The notes beneath the pieces were generated by a model, which did no database searches, was not told where the DNA came from, and was given only the letters and a program-made list of their open reading frames with translations. The translations under genes were made by a program, and so were the position numbers. Below are positions 1 through 8,659 of a DNA stretch of 64,000 bases, piece by piece. The DNA is from Salinimicrobium gaetbulicola (lineage in GTDB: Bacteria; Bacteroidota; Bacteroidia; Flavobacteriales; Flavobacteriaceae): positions 744,001 through 808,000 of the forward strand of contig NZ_JBHTJP010000032.1 of NCBI RefSeq assembly GCF_042676025.1. The letters are read 5' to 3'. Position 1 is the stretch's first letter; the number at the start of each line of letters is the position of its first letter.

Positions 1-539
1 AATGGAGCGTTAAAAATGCAGTGGGAGCTATGGAAATAGCCCGGTTATTAAAGGAAGAACTTTCAGTTATCGGCGGTAAAAAATGGACTTCTCGAAATTT
101 CAAAAACGGATTCTTTCATCTATTCAATAACAATATTAAATTTTATGGTTACTTGGGTAATGAGAAAAAACAAACGGTTATGGAAAGATCTAAGGGGCTA
201 ATTTTCCCTGTTCTGTGGCATGAACCTTTCGGGCTGGCTATCATTGAAAGTCTTTATGCGGGATGCCCGGTTTTTGGAACTGAATTCGGATCTTTAAAAG
301 AATTGATCACTCCTGAAATTGGTTTTACAAGCAACTCAATAAAAGAATTGGCCTCTGCTATAGAATCCTTCAAGGCAGACCCACAAACTTGTCATAATTA
401 TGCCCGTGATCATTTTAATTCGAAAAAAATGACGCTGGCTTATTTAGACCTTTACAAACGAGTATTAAATGGTGAACAACTGAACAGGAAAAGACCTACC
501 TATAACCCTGTATTAAATCAGGCATCCAAAAAAACATAA
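1..539 (+). CDS. Glycosyltransferase family 4, C-terminal part (5' end outside window)
   Basis: C-terminal half of a GT-B fold glycosyltransferase, which would transfer a sugar from a nucleotide-sugar donor during surface polysaccharide or glycan synthesis. The donor-binding signature E-x7-E is visible as EPFGLAIIE, preceded by FPVLWH and followed by a conserved glycine-rich turn (AGCPVFGTEFGS). The first in-frame start is a GTG at 21, but codons upstream of it (W-S-V-K-N-A) are open to the window edge and read as the same domain, so the gene is cut by the edge. It lies 7 bp before a second glycosyltransferase on the same strand, which suggests an operon. Sugar donor and acceptor cannot be told from sequence. 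Confidence 0.85.
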   Translation, partial: WSVKNAVGAMEIARLLKEELSVIGGKKWTSRNFKNGFFHLFNNNIKFYGYLGNEKKQTVMERSKGLIFPVLWHEPFGLAIIESLYAGCPVFGTEFGSLKELITPEIGFTSNSIKELASAIESFKADPQTCHNYARDHFNSKKMTLAYLDLYKRVLNGEQLNRKRPTYNPVLNQASKKT

Positions 540-546
540 ATGCCTC

Positions 547-1653
547 ATGAATATTTTACACGTTTCGGCAGTAAAAAACTGGGGTGGTGGTGAAAACCAC
601 ATCGAAGCCTTATGCCTGGAAAGCCAGCTTGCTTTTCCCGAAGTCAATCACCAGATCCTTTGCGTTAGAAACGGAAAATTCCATCAAAAGATCAGGGAAA
701 AGAACATTAAATTTTTCACCGCTCCCCTGGCCCTAAAATTTGACCTGCGCTTTTCCCGAAAGATCATCAGCCTTTGTAGGAGCGAAAAAATCGATCTTTT
801 ACACCTCCACGATCCTACGGCGCTTACATTAACGATCCTGGCCGATAAAATGGGAAAACTGCCTCCAATGGTATTCAGTAAAAAAACCTCTTTCCCAATA
901 AAGGACCGGAAACAGACCCTTTACAAATACAATTATCCCAAGATCAGGAAAATATTTTGCGTTTCAGAAGAAACTAAAAAGATCGCCGCCCTAAAGATCA
1001 GGGATAAGGAAAAACTTGTAACGATCTATCACGGTGTGAATCTTCAAAGTCAAAATTGTTCCACTGCTTTCGACTTGCGGGAAAAACTAAAAATTGGACC
1101 AGAAAAGATCCTGATTGGCAATATCGGGAATCACATCAGGGCGAAAAACCTGGAAACCTTTATCGAGACCGTACATGAACTGGTAAATATTCAGAAGTAT
1201 AAGAATTTTCATTTCGTGCAACTAGGGGTATTTACAGATCGCACCGAAGCTCTCAAAAACAAGATAGCATCATATAAATTAGAGGATCATATCAGCTTAC
1301 TTGGATTTGTTCCGGGCGCCTCCAATCTTATACCTCAATTTGACATTATGCTCCTGACTTCTCAAAGTGAAGGCCTTCCCGGAGTTATTTATGAATCCTT
1401 CTTTCACAAAACACCGGTAGTAAGTACCAAAGTAGGAGGCATTCCTGAAATTATCGAAAATGGCGTGAATGGCTTATTGGCGGAAAAGGAAGATTTTAAA
1501 ACTTTAGGTCAGCATATATTACATTTGTCAGAAAGTCCGGAATTGATGAAAAAATTTACCGACCTTTCACATGAAAAATTATTTAAACAGTACACATCCA
1601 AATTAATGGCCGAGAAAACATTGGCTGAATATAAAAAGATCATCCATGACTGA
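547..1653 (+). CDS. Glycosyltransferase family 4 (GT-B)
   Basis: Complete 368-residue retaining glycosyltransferase of the GT4 type. The N-terminal acceptor domain begins MNILHVSAVKNWGGGENH, with the glycine-rich loop usual in this family. The C-terminal Rossmann domain carries the E-x7-E donor motif EGLPGVIYE near residue 275 and then VSTKVGGIPEIIENGVNG, typical of GT4. No membrane segment or signal peptide is seen, so it should act at the cytoplasmic face of the inner membrane. It starts 7 bp after the preceding glycosyltransferase and its stop overlaps the next gene by 8 bp, so the three are probably co-transcribed. The specific sugar linkage is unknown. Confidence 0.88.
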   Translation: MNILHVSAVKNWGGGENHIEALCLESQLAFPEVNHQILCVRNGKFHQKIREKNIKFFTAPLALKFDLRFSRKIISLCRSEKIDLLHLHDPTALTLTILADKMGKLPPMVFSKKTSFPIKDRKQTLYKYNYPKIRKIFCVSEETKKIAALKIRDKEKLVTIYHGVNLQSQNCSTAFDLREKLKIGPEKILIGNIGNHIRAKNLETFIETVHELVNIQKYKNFHFVQLGVFTDRTEALKNKIASYKLEDHISLLGFVPGASNLIPQFDIMLLTSQSEGLPGVIYESFFHKTPVVSTKVGGIPEIIENGVNGLLAEKEDFKTLGQHILHLSESPELMKKFTDLSHEKLFKQYTSKLMAEKTLAEYKKIIHD

Positions 1654-2215
1654 TTATACAGAAGAGATCAACAATGCATTAACCGTCCTTAAAAGAGGCG
1701 GAATCATCCTTTACCCTACAGATACCGTTTGGGGAATTGGTTGCGATGCTACCAATGCAGACGCCATTGACAAGATCTATAAATTAAAACAACGAAGTGA
1801 GGAAAAAGCCCTGATCTGCCTGGTTTCAGATTTTAAAATGCTGAACCAATATGTGGAAGACGTGCCTGAGGTGGCTTATGACATTCTGAAATATGCGGCC
1901 CAACCTACAACTATCATCTACGACAAACCAATTCGGGTAGCCGAAAATTTGGTGGGTGAAGATGACACATTAGGAATAAGGGTAACAAAGGATAAATTCT
2001 GCCAAATGCTTATTCGTAAAATGAAGAAACCTCTGGTTTCGACATCTGCAAATATTAGCGGACAGCCTACCCCAGAATCCTTTCATCAAATCGCTCCCGA
2101 AATTTTAAAAGGTGTGGACTATGTAGTAAATTTGCAGCAGTCAAAAAAGACCTCTAAACCTTCTGCCATCATTAAATTGAGTAATGACGGAAAAGTCCAG
2201 GTGATCAGGAAATAA
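1646..2215 (+). CDS. tsaC: L-threonylcarbamoyladenylate synthase (YrdC/Sua5 family)
   Basis: Makes threonylcarbamoyl-AMP from threonine, bicarbonate and ATP, the first step of t6A37 modification of ANN-decoding tRNAs. The 189-residue protein is a single YrdC domain: substrate pocket LYPTDTVWGIGCDATN near residues 22-37, the conserved KQRSEEKAL segment, and STSANISGQPTP near residue 130. It lacks the extra C-terminal domain of the long Sua5 form. The start codon overlaps the last 8 bases of the upstream glycosyltransferase gene, implying translational coupling with functionally unrelated genes. The next gene also acts on tRNA (CCA addition). Other YrdC-domain proteins (YciO-like) look similar, so the exact role is a family inference. 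Confidence 0.9.
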   Translation: MTDYTEEINNALTVLKRGGIILYPTDTVWGIGCDATNADAIDKIYKLKQRSEEKALICLVSDFKMLNQYVEDVPEVAYDILKYAAQPTTIIYDKPIRVAENLVGEDDTLGIRVTKDKFCQMLIRKMKKPLVSTSANISGQPTPESFHQIAPEILKGVDYVVNLQQSKKTSKPSAIIKLSNDGKVQVIRK

Positions 2216-2308
2216 ATCAATCCGGAAACAAAGGACATCATATTTAACCTACTAGCACAGTTTGCAGGGTTACATAAAATGGTATGAAGGCAGAGAAAAT
2301 CAGATAAT

Positions 2309-3724
2309 GTGAGCAATTACAAACAGGCCCTTACCAATAATATTTTCAAAGTTATTTCTCTTGCTGCAAAAGACCTTCAGGTTGACGCTTATGTCATTGG
2401 AGGTTTTGTAAGGGATTATATACTACAAAGAGGAGATCATAAAGATATCGATGTGGTCGCCGTGGGAAACGGAATTGAACTGGCGAAAAAGGTATCGGAA
2501 CTACTTCCCCATAAACCCAAAGTCCAGATCTTTAAGAATTACGGCACAGCCATGTTGCGGGCCTATGACATGGAGGTTGAATTTGTGGGCGCCAGAAAGG
2601 AAAGTTATTCCGAAGAAAGCCGGAATCCTGAAGTGGAAAGTGGGACTCTTGAAGATGACCAGAACCGTCGGGATTTTACTATCAATGCACTCGCATTAAG
2701 CCTGAATGAAGACACTTACGGAGAACTTCTGGATCCTTTTAACGGACTCCAGGATCTGAGTGCCGGTGTCATTCGAACGCCGTTAGACCCGGATATCACC
2801 TATTCTGATGACCCATTACGCATGCTTCGAGCGATACGGTTTGCTTCACAGCTTAATTTCAGGATCGAAAAAGGTTCTTTGCAGGCTATTTCCAGAAACA
2901 GGAACAGGATCAAGATAATTTCCAGAGAGCGAATTGTTGATGAACTTAACAAGATCCTACTTTCTGAAAAACCTTCAGTTGGATTCAGCCTGTTGCATAA
3001 AACCGGGCTTTTGAAATTCATCCTTCCTGAACTTACTGCCCTTGAGGGAATTGATGAAATCGAAGGTCAACGTCATAAAGATAATTTTTGGCACACCCTT
3101 GAGGTGGTAGATAATATTTCAGAAAACACAGGCGATCTTTGGTTGCGATGGGCAGCTCTGCTCCATGATATTGGAAAGGCTCCTACCAAAAAGTTTGACG
3201 AAAAGCTGGGTTGGACTTTCCACGGACACGAATTTGTAGGCTCAAAGATGGTCTACAAACTATTCAAACGCCTGCGAATGCCCCTGAACGAAAAAATGAA
3301 ATTCGTTCAGAAAATGGTATTAATGAGTTCCCGGCCAATTGTACTTGCATCAGAAGTAACCGATTCTGCCGTGCGAAGACTGATCTTTGATGCCGGCGAG
3401 AATATTGAGGATCTAATGACCTTATGTGAGGCAGACATCACGACTAAGAATCCGAGGAGGTATAGAAAATATCATAACAACTTCAAGGTCGTACGTCAGA
3501 AGATCAAAGAGGTTGAGGAGCGGGATCATGTGCGTAATTTCCAGCCACCGGTGTCGGGCGAAGAAATAATGAAAACCTTCAATATCAAACCATCCCGAGA
3601 GATCGGAATGATAAAAGACGCCATTAAAGAAGCAATTCTGGAAGGGGAAATCCCGAATGAATATGAAGCTGCGAAAGAATATATGCTTAAAAAAGGAAAA
3701 GAAATTGGTTTAACACCCCAATAA
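2309..3724 (+). CDS. cca: CCA tRNA nucleotidyltransferase with HD domain
   Basis: Adds or repairs the 3' CCA end of tRNAs using CTP and ATP. The N-terminal class II nucleotidyltransferase head shows GGFVRDYIL (near residue 31) and the metal-binding D-x-D in DIDVVAVG, followed by RRDFTINALAL and DPLRMLRAIRFA. The second half is an HD phosphohydrolase domain with FWHTLEVVDN and LLHDIGKAPT. The 471-residue length fits Bacteroidota family members. The start is a GTG at 2309. Because the HD domain is present, a 2',3'-cyclic phosphodiesterase or phosphatase side activity is possible. The 93 bp before it hold no gene. Confidence 0.92.
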   Translation: MSNYKQALTNNIFKVISLAAKDLQVDAYVIGGFVRDYILQRGDHKDIDVVAVGNGIELAKKVSELLPHKPKVQIFKNYGTAMLRAYDMEVEFVGARKESYSEESRNPEVESGTLEDDQNRRDFTINALALSLNEDTYGELLDPFNGLQDLSAGVIRTPLDPDITYSDDPLRMLRAIRFASQLNFRIEKGSLQAISRNRNRIKIISRERIVDELNKILLSEKPSVGFSLLHKTGLLKFILPELTALEGIDEIEGQRHKDNFWHTLEVVDNISENTGDLWLRWAALLHDIGKAPTKKFDEKLGWTFHGHEFVGSKMVYKLFKRLRMPLNEKMKFVQKMVLMSSRPIVLASEVTDSAVRRLIFDAGENIEDLMTLCEADITTKNPRRYRKYHNNFKVVRQKIKEVEERDHVRNFQPPVSGEEIMKTFNIKPSREIGMIKDAIKEAILEGEIPNEYEAAKEYMLKKGKEIGLTPQ

Positions 3725-3771
3725 ATTGGGTTTAACGCCCTCCCCTATGAAAATTCTTATTTTTTAAAGCA

Positions 3772-4785
3772 ATGAAAGACAATAAAAAAGTAGTGTACTG
3801 GCTGTTCACCGGCTGTTTCCTCATCTTCATCATGGTGATTGTTGGCGGCATCACCCGACTTACCAACTCAGGTTTATCCATTTCAGATTATCGGCTCATT
3901 ACCGGAACTATACCGCCGCTGAACCAGCAGGAGTGGGAAGAAGCCTTTGAGCTTTACAAACAATATCCCGAGTACCAGAAATTACATTATCACTTTACCC
4001 TGGAAGATTTCAAAGGAATCTATTTTTGGGAATGGATACACCGCGTGATTGGAAGATTTATCGGATTGGTTTTCATCATTCCTTTTCTTTACTTCCTGTT
4101 CACCAAACAGCTGTCAAGGTCTACTCTAAAGAAATGTATAGTTCTTTTGGCCATGGGAGCTTTTCAGGGTTTTATGGGCTGGTATATGGTTAAAAGTGGA
4201 CTGGTAGACATGCCTTCTGTGAGCCATTACAGGCTGGCAGCACACCTTATGACCGCTTTCATCACTTTTGCCTATGCCTTCTGGGTGGCTATGGATCTAT
4301 TATATCCAAAGAAAAAAGCTATCCATAAAGGTTTCCGAAATTTAGTTGGCTGGGGCATGGTGCTTTTACTCATTCAAATTGTATGGGGAGCATTTGTTGC
4401 CGGACTTGACGCAGGATGGATCCATAATTTCTGGCCGGCCATGGCAGGAGGTGAATGGATACATGAAACGGTATTTATAGAAAAGGATCCTGTGTGGAGG
4501 AATTTTATTGAAGGAAAAAGCGGCGTTCAATTCGTTCACAGATACCTTGCATATGCCGTGGTGGCCATAATCCTGTACATCTGGTACAGATCCCGAAAAA
4601 TGGCATTGACATCTCCGCAGAAAAGCGGGATCAACTGGTTAGTGGGACTGGTTTTCGTACAATTCATTTTAGGAGTTCTAACCCTGATTTACGCTGTTCC
4701 ATTGTGGCTGGGTGTGGCACACCAGGTAGGAGCCTTTTTCCTGCTTACGGCAATGACATTTACCCTGCACAGATTTAGCAGATAA
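3772..4785 (+). CDS. ctaA: Heme A synthase (CtaA/COX15)
   Basis: Integral inner-membrane enzyme oxidising the C8 methyl of heme O to a formyl group, giving heme A for aa3-type cytochrome oxidase. About eight membrane segments are predicted by eye. The conserved histidines that hold heme are visible: H90 (WIHRVIGR), H158 (YRLAAH), H256 (FVHRYLAY) and H317 (AHQVGAFF). GGITRLTNSGLS at residues 25-36 is a family signature. The 337-residue length is close to the mitochondrial/proteobacterial COX15 type. It has a 47-bp gap to the upstream CCA gene. No other cytochrome oxidase assembly gene lies in this window. Confidence 0.93.
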   Translation: MKDNKKVVYWLFTGCFLIFIMVIVGGITRLTNSGLSISDYRLITGTIPPLNQQEWEEAFELYKQYPEYQKLHYHFTLEDFKGIYFWEWIHRVIGRFIGLVFIIPFLYFLFTKQLSRSTLKKCIVLLAMGAFQGFMGWYMVKSGLVDMPSVSHYRLAAHLMTAFITFAYAFWVAMDLLYPKKKAIHKGFRNLVGWGMVLLLIQIVWGAFVAGLDAGWIHNFWPAMAGGEWIHETVFIEKDPVWRNFIEGKSGVQFVHRYLAYAVVAIILYIWYRSRKMALTSPQKSGINWLVGLVFVQFILGVLTLIYAVPLWLGVAHQVGAFFLLTAMTFTLHRFSR

Positions 4786-4808
4786 TGTTCATTTCTCATC
4801 TAAAAACG

Positions 4809-4817
4809 TATCTTTGC
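4809..4817 (+). promoter_or_regulatory. Bacteroidota -7 box for the pRiA4b-like gene
   Basis: TATCTTTGC is an exact match to the TAnnTTTGC consensus recognised by the Bacteroidota primary sigma factor. It sits 18 bp before the ATG at 4836, giving a leader of roughly 10-15 nt. No clear TTG -33 element is seen at the expected distance. Confidence 0.6.
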
Positions 4818-4835
4818 AAACCAATTTTTTGATTT

Positions 4836-5345
4836 ATGCTATACAGATTTAGAGTTATACTCGATGCGGAAGATGATGTGTTTCGCGACATTGAAATAAT
4901 GGCCGACAACACCTTAGAGGATTTGCATAACACTATTTTACAGTCATTTGGATTCGATGGATCCGAAATGGCTTCTTTTTACATCAGTGATGATGACTGG
5001 AATCAGGGTGAGGAGATCTCCCAGTTTGACATGGCAGAAGGCGGAAGTTCTATTCGCCTGATGAATGAAACTACCCTTGATGATGTGGTTTCAGAATCTC
5101 AAACCAAACTGATCTATGTTTACGACTTTTTGAGCATGTGGACATTCCTGGTAGAACTGGCTGAAATTGCTGAGCCTGATCCTCAAATGGATTACCCTAA
5201 TTTAATGTTTGTTCACGGTCAGTTGCCAATGGCAGCTCCTGATAAAGAATTTAAGGCCGAAGATGATGAATTCGGACCCGAATTCGAAGATGACCTTGAC
5301 ATAGATGATTACGACGATCTTTCTTTTGACGAGAACTGGAATTAA
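4836..5345 (+). CDS. Plasmid pRiA4b ORF-3-like / IS1096 TnpR-like small acidic protein
   Basis: A 169-residue protein whose N-terminal ~120 residues (MLYRFRVILDAEDDVFRDIE, then LEDLHNTILQSFGFD and ASFYISD) match the alpha/beta fold called pRiA4b ORF-3-like. This fold is common as a single-copy chromosomal protein in Bacteroidota despite its plasmid-derived name. The C-terminus is extremely acidic (EDDEFGPEFEDDLDIDDYDD), which suggests a flexible, possibly nucleic-acid-mimicking or protein-binding tail. No transposase or recombinase residues are present, so the IS1096 label in databases should not be read as mobility. It is a monocistronic unit with its own -7 box upstream and a hairpin downstream. 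Function unknown. Confidence 0.75.
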   Translation: MLYRFRVILDAEDDVFRDIEIMADNTLEDLHNTILQSFGFDGSEMASFYISDDDWNQGEEISQFDMAEGGSSIRLMNETTLDDVVSESQTKLIYVYDFLSMWTFLVELAEIAEPDPQMDYPNLMFVHGQLPMAAPDKEFKAEDDEFGPEFEDDLDIDDYDDLSFDENWN

Positions 5346-5405
5346 TCTTCTATCCTATTCCTTTTAGACAAAAATTATTTTTTTCTTTTTAATATATTGC
5401 CATCC

Positions 5406-5432
5406 GGCCGGAAGTTCTTTCCGGCCGTTCTT
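5406..5432 (+). terminator. Probable rho-independent terminator
   Basis: Inverted repeat GGCCGGAA / TTCCGGCC (5406-5413 and 5419-5426) with a 5-nt loop, followed by a short T-rich stretch. It lies 61 bp after the stop of the pRiA4b-like gene. The T-run is weak. Confidence 0.55.
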
Positions 5433-5453
5433 TGGTAAATAAAATACATTTCT

Positions 5454-6512
5454 ATGATCAACTTATATAACGCACACATTGAATCCCTTTCTATTCATCG
5501 CGTGGGCAACAAGAGCCGAAATGAGAACATCTTTCTTTCCGCACAACCCTTTCAGTTGAATGACGAGATCACCCCTCTCATTAAGGAATATTTTCTGAAG
5601 CCTTTCAGGGAAAAAGAGGAAAATTACTTCCAGTTTGCCAATGAAGTTGATCTGGATTACAATCCGCTTTACGAGATTTCCTGCAAGATCTTTGACAACC
5701 CACAGGAAGTACATGCCTTGTCAAAAAAGATCACGACCTTGTTATTCGAACAATCTGCCCACCCGCACATAAAAAGCGGGGAAGTATACGTGGTGTATTT
5801 TGACAATGTGATGCTGGATAATGAGAAAACTTCGGCCATCGGGATCTTTAAATCTGAGTTGAAGCACGATTTCCTTCAGTTTCAGGAAAAAGAAACCGTA
5901 CTAGAAATGATCATTCAGCAGGGGATCAACCTAAACAAGCTTGACAAAGGAGCATTGATCTTCAATAAGAACAGGTCTGAAGGCTTCAAGATACTTTCCG
6001 TAGATTCAAATAAATACGACACTAAATACTGGCTTGAGAATTTCCTGGGAGTGGATGTGCTTGCAGACGAGAATTTCCACACCAAGAAATACCTGAAATT
6101 TTGCCAGAATTTCGCCAAAGACGTGGTCCTTCCTGCGGAAGATAAAAAGGAAGAAGTGATGTTCATGAACCGAAGTGTGGATTACTTCGCTAAAAATGAC
6201 AATTTCGAGGAAACTGCATTTTTGAATTCGGTCATTGACAATCCTGCGCTTATTCCGGAATTCAAAAACTATAAAACCGATAAGGCTCCAAAATATAAAA
6301 TCGAGGACCTTACCAGCTTCCCCATTTCAAACACCGCGGTTTCAGCGGCGAGAAAATCCATAAAAAACACCATCAACCTGGATACCAATATCCAGATCAA
6401 AATGGACTTCATAAATCCTGAATCTGCAGAAAAATTCGTTGAAAAAGGATGGGATGAGGAACGCCAGATGTATTATTACCTGGTTTATTTCAACAAGGAG
6501 CAGAAAAGCTAG
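5454..6512 (+). CDS. Nucleoid-associated protein (NdpA/YejK-like, 37-kDa NAP family)
   Basis: A 352-residue soluble protein resembling the NdpA/YejK nucleoid-associated family, which binds the bacterial nucleoid without a well-settled function. It starts MINLYNAHIESLSIHRVG, the family's usual N-terminal strand that contacts the partner subunit, followed by LSAQPFQLNDEI and the acidic/charged middle (GEVYVVYFDNVMLDNEKTSAIGIFKS). No catalytic motif is seen. It stands alone between the pRiA4b-like gene and a convergent gene of unknown function, and ends just before a strong bidirectional terminator. Assignment is from overall resemblance; a phage-exclusion or anti-restriction role cannot be judged from sequence. 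Confidence 0.75.
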   Translation: MINLYNAHIESLSIHRVGNKSRNENIFLSAQPFQLNDEITPLIKEYFLKPFREKEENYFQFANEVDLDYNPLYEISCKIFDNPQEVHALSKKITTLLFEQSAHPHIKSGEVYVVYFDNVMLDNEKTSAIGIFKSELKHDFLQFQEKETVLEMIIQQGINLNKLDKGALIFNKNRSEGFKILSVDSNKYDTKYWLENFLGVDVLADENFHTKKYLKFCQNFAKDVVLPAEDKKEEVMFMNRSVDYFAKNDNFEETAFLNSVIDNPALIPEFKNYKTDKAPKYKIEDLTSFPISNTAVSAARKSIKNTINLDTNIQIKMDFINPESAEKFVEKGWDEERQMYYYLVYFNKEQKS

Positions 6513-6534
6513 TTTGATCGAAAATTTTAATCCT

Positions 6535-6579
6535 AAAACAAGAAGCCTCAAAAATGACATTTTTGAGGCTTCTTGTTTT
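6535..6579. terminator. Bidirectional terminator, near-perfect palindrome
   Basis: Two 22-bp arms (6535-6556 and 6558-6579) are exact reverse complements around a single base, with A-rich and T-rich outer ends, so the hairpin reads as a terminator from both strands. It separates the convergent genes ending at 6512 (+) and 6603 (-). Confidence 0.9.
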
Positions 6580-6602
6580 AAATACTAATGATGAATTCTT
6601 AA

Positions 6603-7649
6603 TTAAATTAGTCTTTTCATATTTACATCCTCGTAATTGCGCTTTACGAATTCCAAAGCAGTTCGCAAGATCTGCCCCATGCTTCTGGCTCTTTTGAACT
6701 TCATGTCATTAGAAAATTCATACAGCTCTTTACGGAGCTGTCTTACATTAGGCTCGTTCGAGATCTGGTCATTCAGAATGCACCGCATCAATTCCTTATA
6801 ACGGCTTTGCGCGTTAATAATCCTTTTAGCAAGGAGAGACCGCTCCTCTCTTCGGTACTGCTCAATCGACGATTCCTGAAGTTTACTTGCTACCAGCTGG
6901 ACCATTTTAAAGTTCTCCTTAAAGAACTGCGGGCGATAGACCTTCAAACTGCCTTCAAAACTTTGCTGATCAAAATCGATCGCACGTATTTGATACTCTA
7001 CATGGTCAAAATCATGGGTGGGAATGATCACGTAATTATAAGATCTCATATCTCCAAGTAAGCGAATGGTACAGCGTTCATTGAATTTCACGAACTGTTT
7101 AGCGATCTGGGTCTTTGCCCGTTCATCACAGACCGGTAGTTCATCTTCAATGAAAACATCTCCGGGAATTCCGGCGATATGCTCTTCGATCAATGTATCT
7201 CTGTAAACCAGAAAATTGATTCGGTGAGGTGATAGTATGTGTTCGAATTCTAATCCGTAGATCCTGGAGGCATCCGCTTTTTTAACATAGAAATACGTAA
7301 AACTATCATTTAGCACATTCCTGATCTTTATTCTGAAAGGTTTCGAATTTCCGAAGGTGCAGTAATCTATAGCATCCACATTCAGGAATTCAAGAGAATC
7401 ATCGCTCCCGTCTGAATGCAGGATGGTATATACCTTTTTGAGACTATTGTCTATGTCATTACGCTCATGATCTGCATAATAACAACGTACCCAAAAGGTA
7501 TCTTCCTCATGCTGGTCATAAACCACGATGGAACCTGAGAACCGCAATAGATCATCATAAAATACGGGAATCTTAATATTGCGATTGTATTTTGCCAAAT
7601 ATTTATGAAACCTATCATTTACGGGAAAAGACGGTTTCTTTTTTGACAT
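6603..7649 (-). CDS. Conserved protein of unknown function
   Basis: A 348-residue protein I cannot assign to a named family. It begins MSKKKPSFPVNDRFHKYLAK and contains mixed alpha/beta sequence with charged, non-membrane character. The last ~90 residues are helix-rich and basic (SSIEQYRREERSLLAKRI, FKRARSMGQILRTALEFVKR), suggesting a coiled or nucleic-acid/protein-binding C-terminus. Two earlier in-frame starts exist (ATG at 7664, TTG at 7715). I chose 7649 because a -7 box at 7679-7686 would start transcription near 7672, leaving a sensible leader only for this ATG. It is divergent from the ABC exporter pair; no operon partner is visible. Confidence 0.75.
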   Translation of the reverse strand: MSKKKPSFPVNDRFHKYLAKYNRNIKIPVFYDDLLRFSGSIVVYDQHEEDTFWVRCYYADHERNDIDNSLKKVYTILHSDGSDDSLEFLNVDAIDYCTFGNSKPFRIKIRNVLNDSFTYFYVKKADASRIYGLEFEHILSPHRINFLVYRDTLIEEHIAGIPGDVFIEDELPVCDERAKTQIAKQFVKFNERCTIRLLGDMRSYNYVIIPTHDFDHVEYQIRAIDFDQQSFEGSLKVYRPQFFKENFKMVQLVASKLQESSIEQYRREERSLLAKRIINAQSRYKELMRCILNDQISNEPNVRQLRKELYEFSNDMKFKRARSMGQILRTALEFVKRNYEDVNMKRLI

Positions 7650-7678
7650 CAGTTTTTCTTCCATACCTTGGTTTTCCT

Positions 7679-7686
7679 CAAAAATA
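7679..7686 (-). promoter_or_regulatory. -7 box for the unknown gene at 6603-7649
   Basis: On the minus strand the sequence reads TATTTTTG, matching TAnnTTTG. It lies 30 bp upstream of the chosen ATG and helps decide the start. A -33 TTG is not obvious. Confidence 0.45.
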
Positions 7687-7735
7687 AGACTTCTTTTTGT
7701 TTTGCCATGTAACAATCTATTAACTTAGGCGTCGA

Positions 7736-8659
7736 ATGTTAAAAGCCTTCAGCATTTTGGAAAAAATACTTCAGATTAACAATCTAACAAAGAAATTCGG
7801 GCCGGTTACTGCCGTAAAAGATCTTTCCTTCACTATTGAAAAAGGGAATGTTTACGGTATTTTAGGACCTAACGGAAGTGGAAAATCTACAACCCTTGGA
7901 ATCGTTTTGAACGTGGTCAATAAGACCAGTGGTGATTTCCAGTGGTTTGATGGACAACAAAGCACCCATGAAGCCTTAAAGAAAGTGGGAGCCATTATTG
8001 AGCGACCAAACTTTTATCCGTATATGACAGCTGCTCAAAATCTGAATTTGGTCTGTAAGATCAAAGACGTTTCTCCCGAGAAGATCGAAGAGAAACTGGA
8101 GCTGGTAGGCTTATTGGAAAGAAAGGACAGTAAATTCCGCACTTTTTCTTTGGGAATGAAGCAACGCCTTGCTATTGCCTCTGCCCTATTGAATGATCCT
8201 GAAATTTTAATTCTGGATGAACCTACTAACGGACTTGATCCGCAGGGAATTCACCAGATAAGGAGTATCATAACCAAGATCGCGAGTGACGGAACCACGA
8301 TTTTACTGGCTTCTCATCTTTTAGATGAAGTTGAAAAAGTCTGCTCGCATGTTGTGATCATTAGAAAAGGTGAAAAACTGTACAGTGGTCCGGTAGATCA
8401 ATTGAATGCCAGCCATGGATTCTTTGAACTCAAGGCCAATGATCAGGAAAAACTAAAAGCTTTACTGGAATCTCATCCTTCATTTGGGAAATTGGTTGAA
8501 AAAGGAGATTGCTTAACAGCATTTTTGACAGAACCAATGGACGCAGAAACTCTCAACACTTATCTGTTTGATAACGGATTGGTGCTTTCACAATTGATTA
8601 AACGCAAAGAGAGCCTTGAGGAGCAATTTTTACAGTTAACCAACCAAATTTCCGCCTAA
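7736..8659 (+). CDS. ABC transporter ATP-binding subunit (ABC-2 export type)
   Basis: ATPase subunit of a probable ABC-2 exporter. Walker A is GPNGSGKST, the ABC signature is FSLGMKQRLA, Walker B plus D-loop is ILILDEPTNGLDPQG, and the switch histidine lies in LLASHLLDE. The ~90-residue C-terminal extension is typical of BcrA/NatA-like exporters. An ATG at 7736 is annotated, but a TTG at 7757 would give MEKILQINNLTKKFG, which resembles family N-termini better. Its stop overlaps the permease start by one base (TAATG), so the two are translationally coupled. The substrate is unknown; drug, lipid or sodium export are all possible. Confidence 0.9.
   Translation: MLKAFSILEKILQINNLTKKFGPVTAVKDLSFTIEKGNVYGILGPNGSGKSTTLGIVLNVVNKTSGDFQWFDGQQSTHEALKKVGAIIERPNFYPYMTAAQNLNLVCKIKDVSPEKIEEKLELVGLLERKDSKFRTFSLGMKQRLAIASALLNDPEILILDEPTNGLDPQGIHQIRSIITKIASDGTTILLASHLLDEVEKVCSHVVIIRKGEKLYSGPVDQLNASHGFFELKANDQEKLKALLESHPSFGKLVEKGDCLTAFLTEPMDAETLNTYLFDNGLVLSQLIKRKESLEEQFLQLTNQISA

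Noticed and set aside
4836..5345. pRiA4b/IS1096-like label suggesting a mobile element
   Set aside because: The protein lacks recombinase or transposase residues and no inverted repeats flank the gene; the name is historical.
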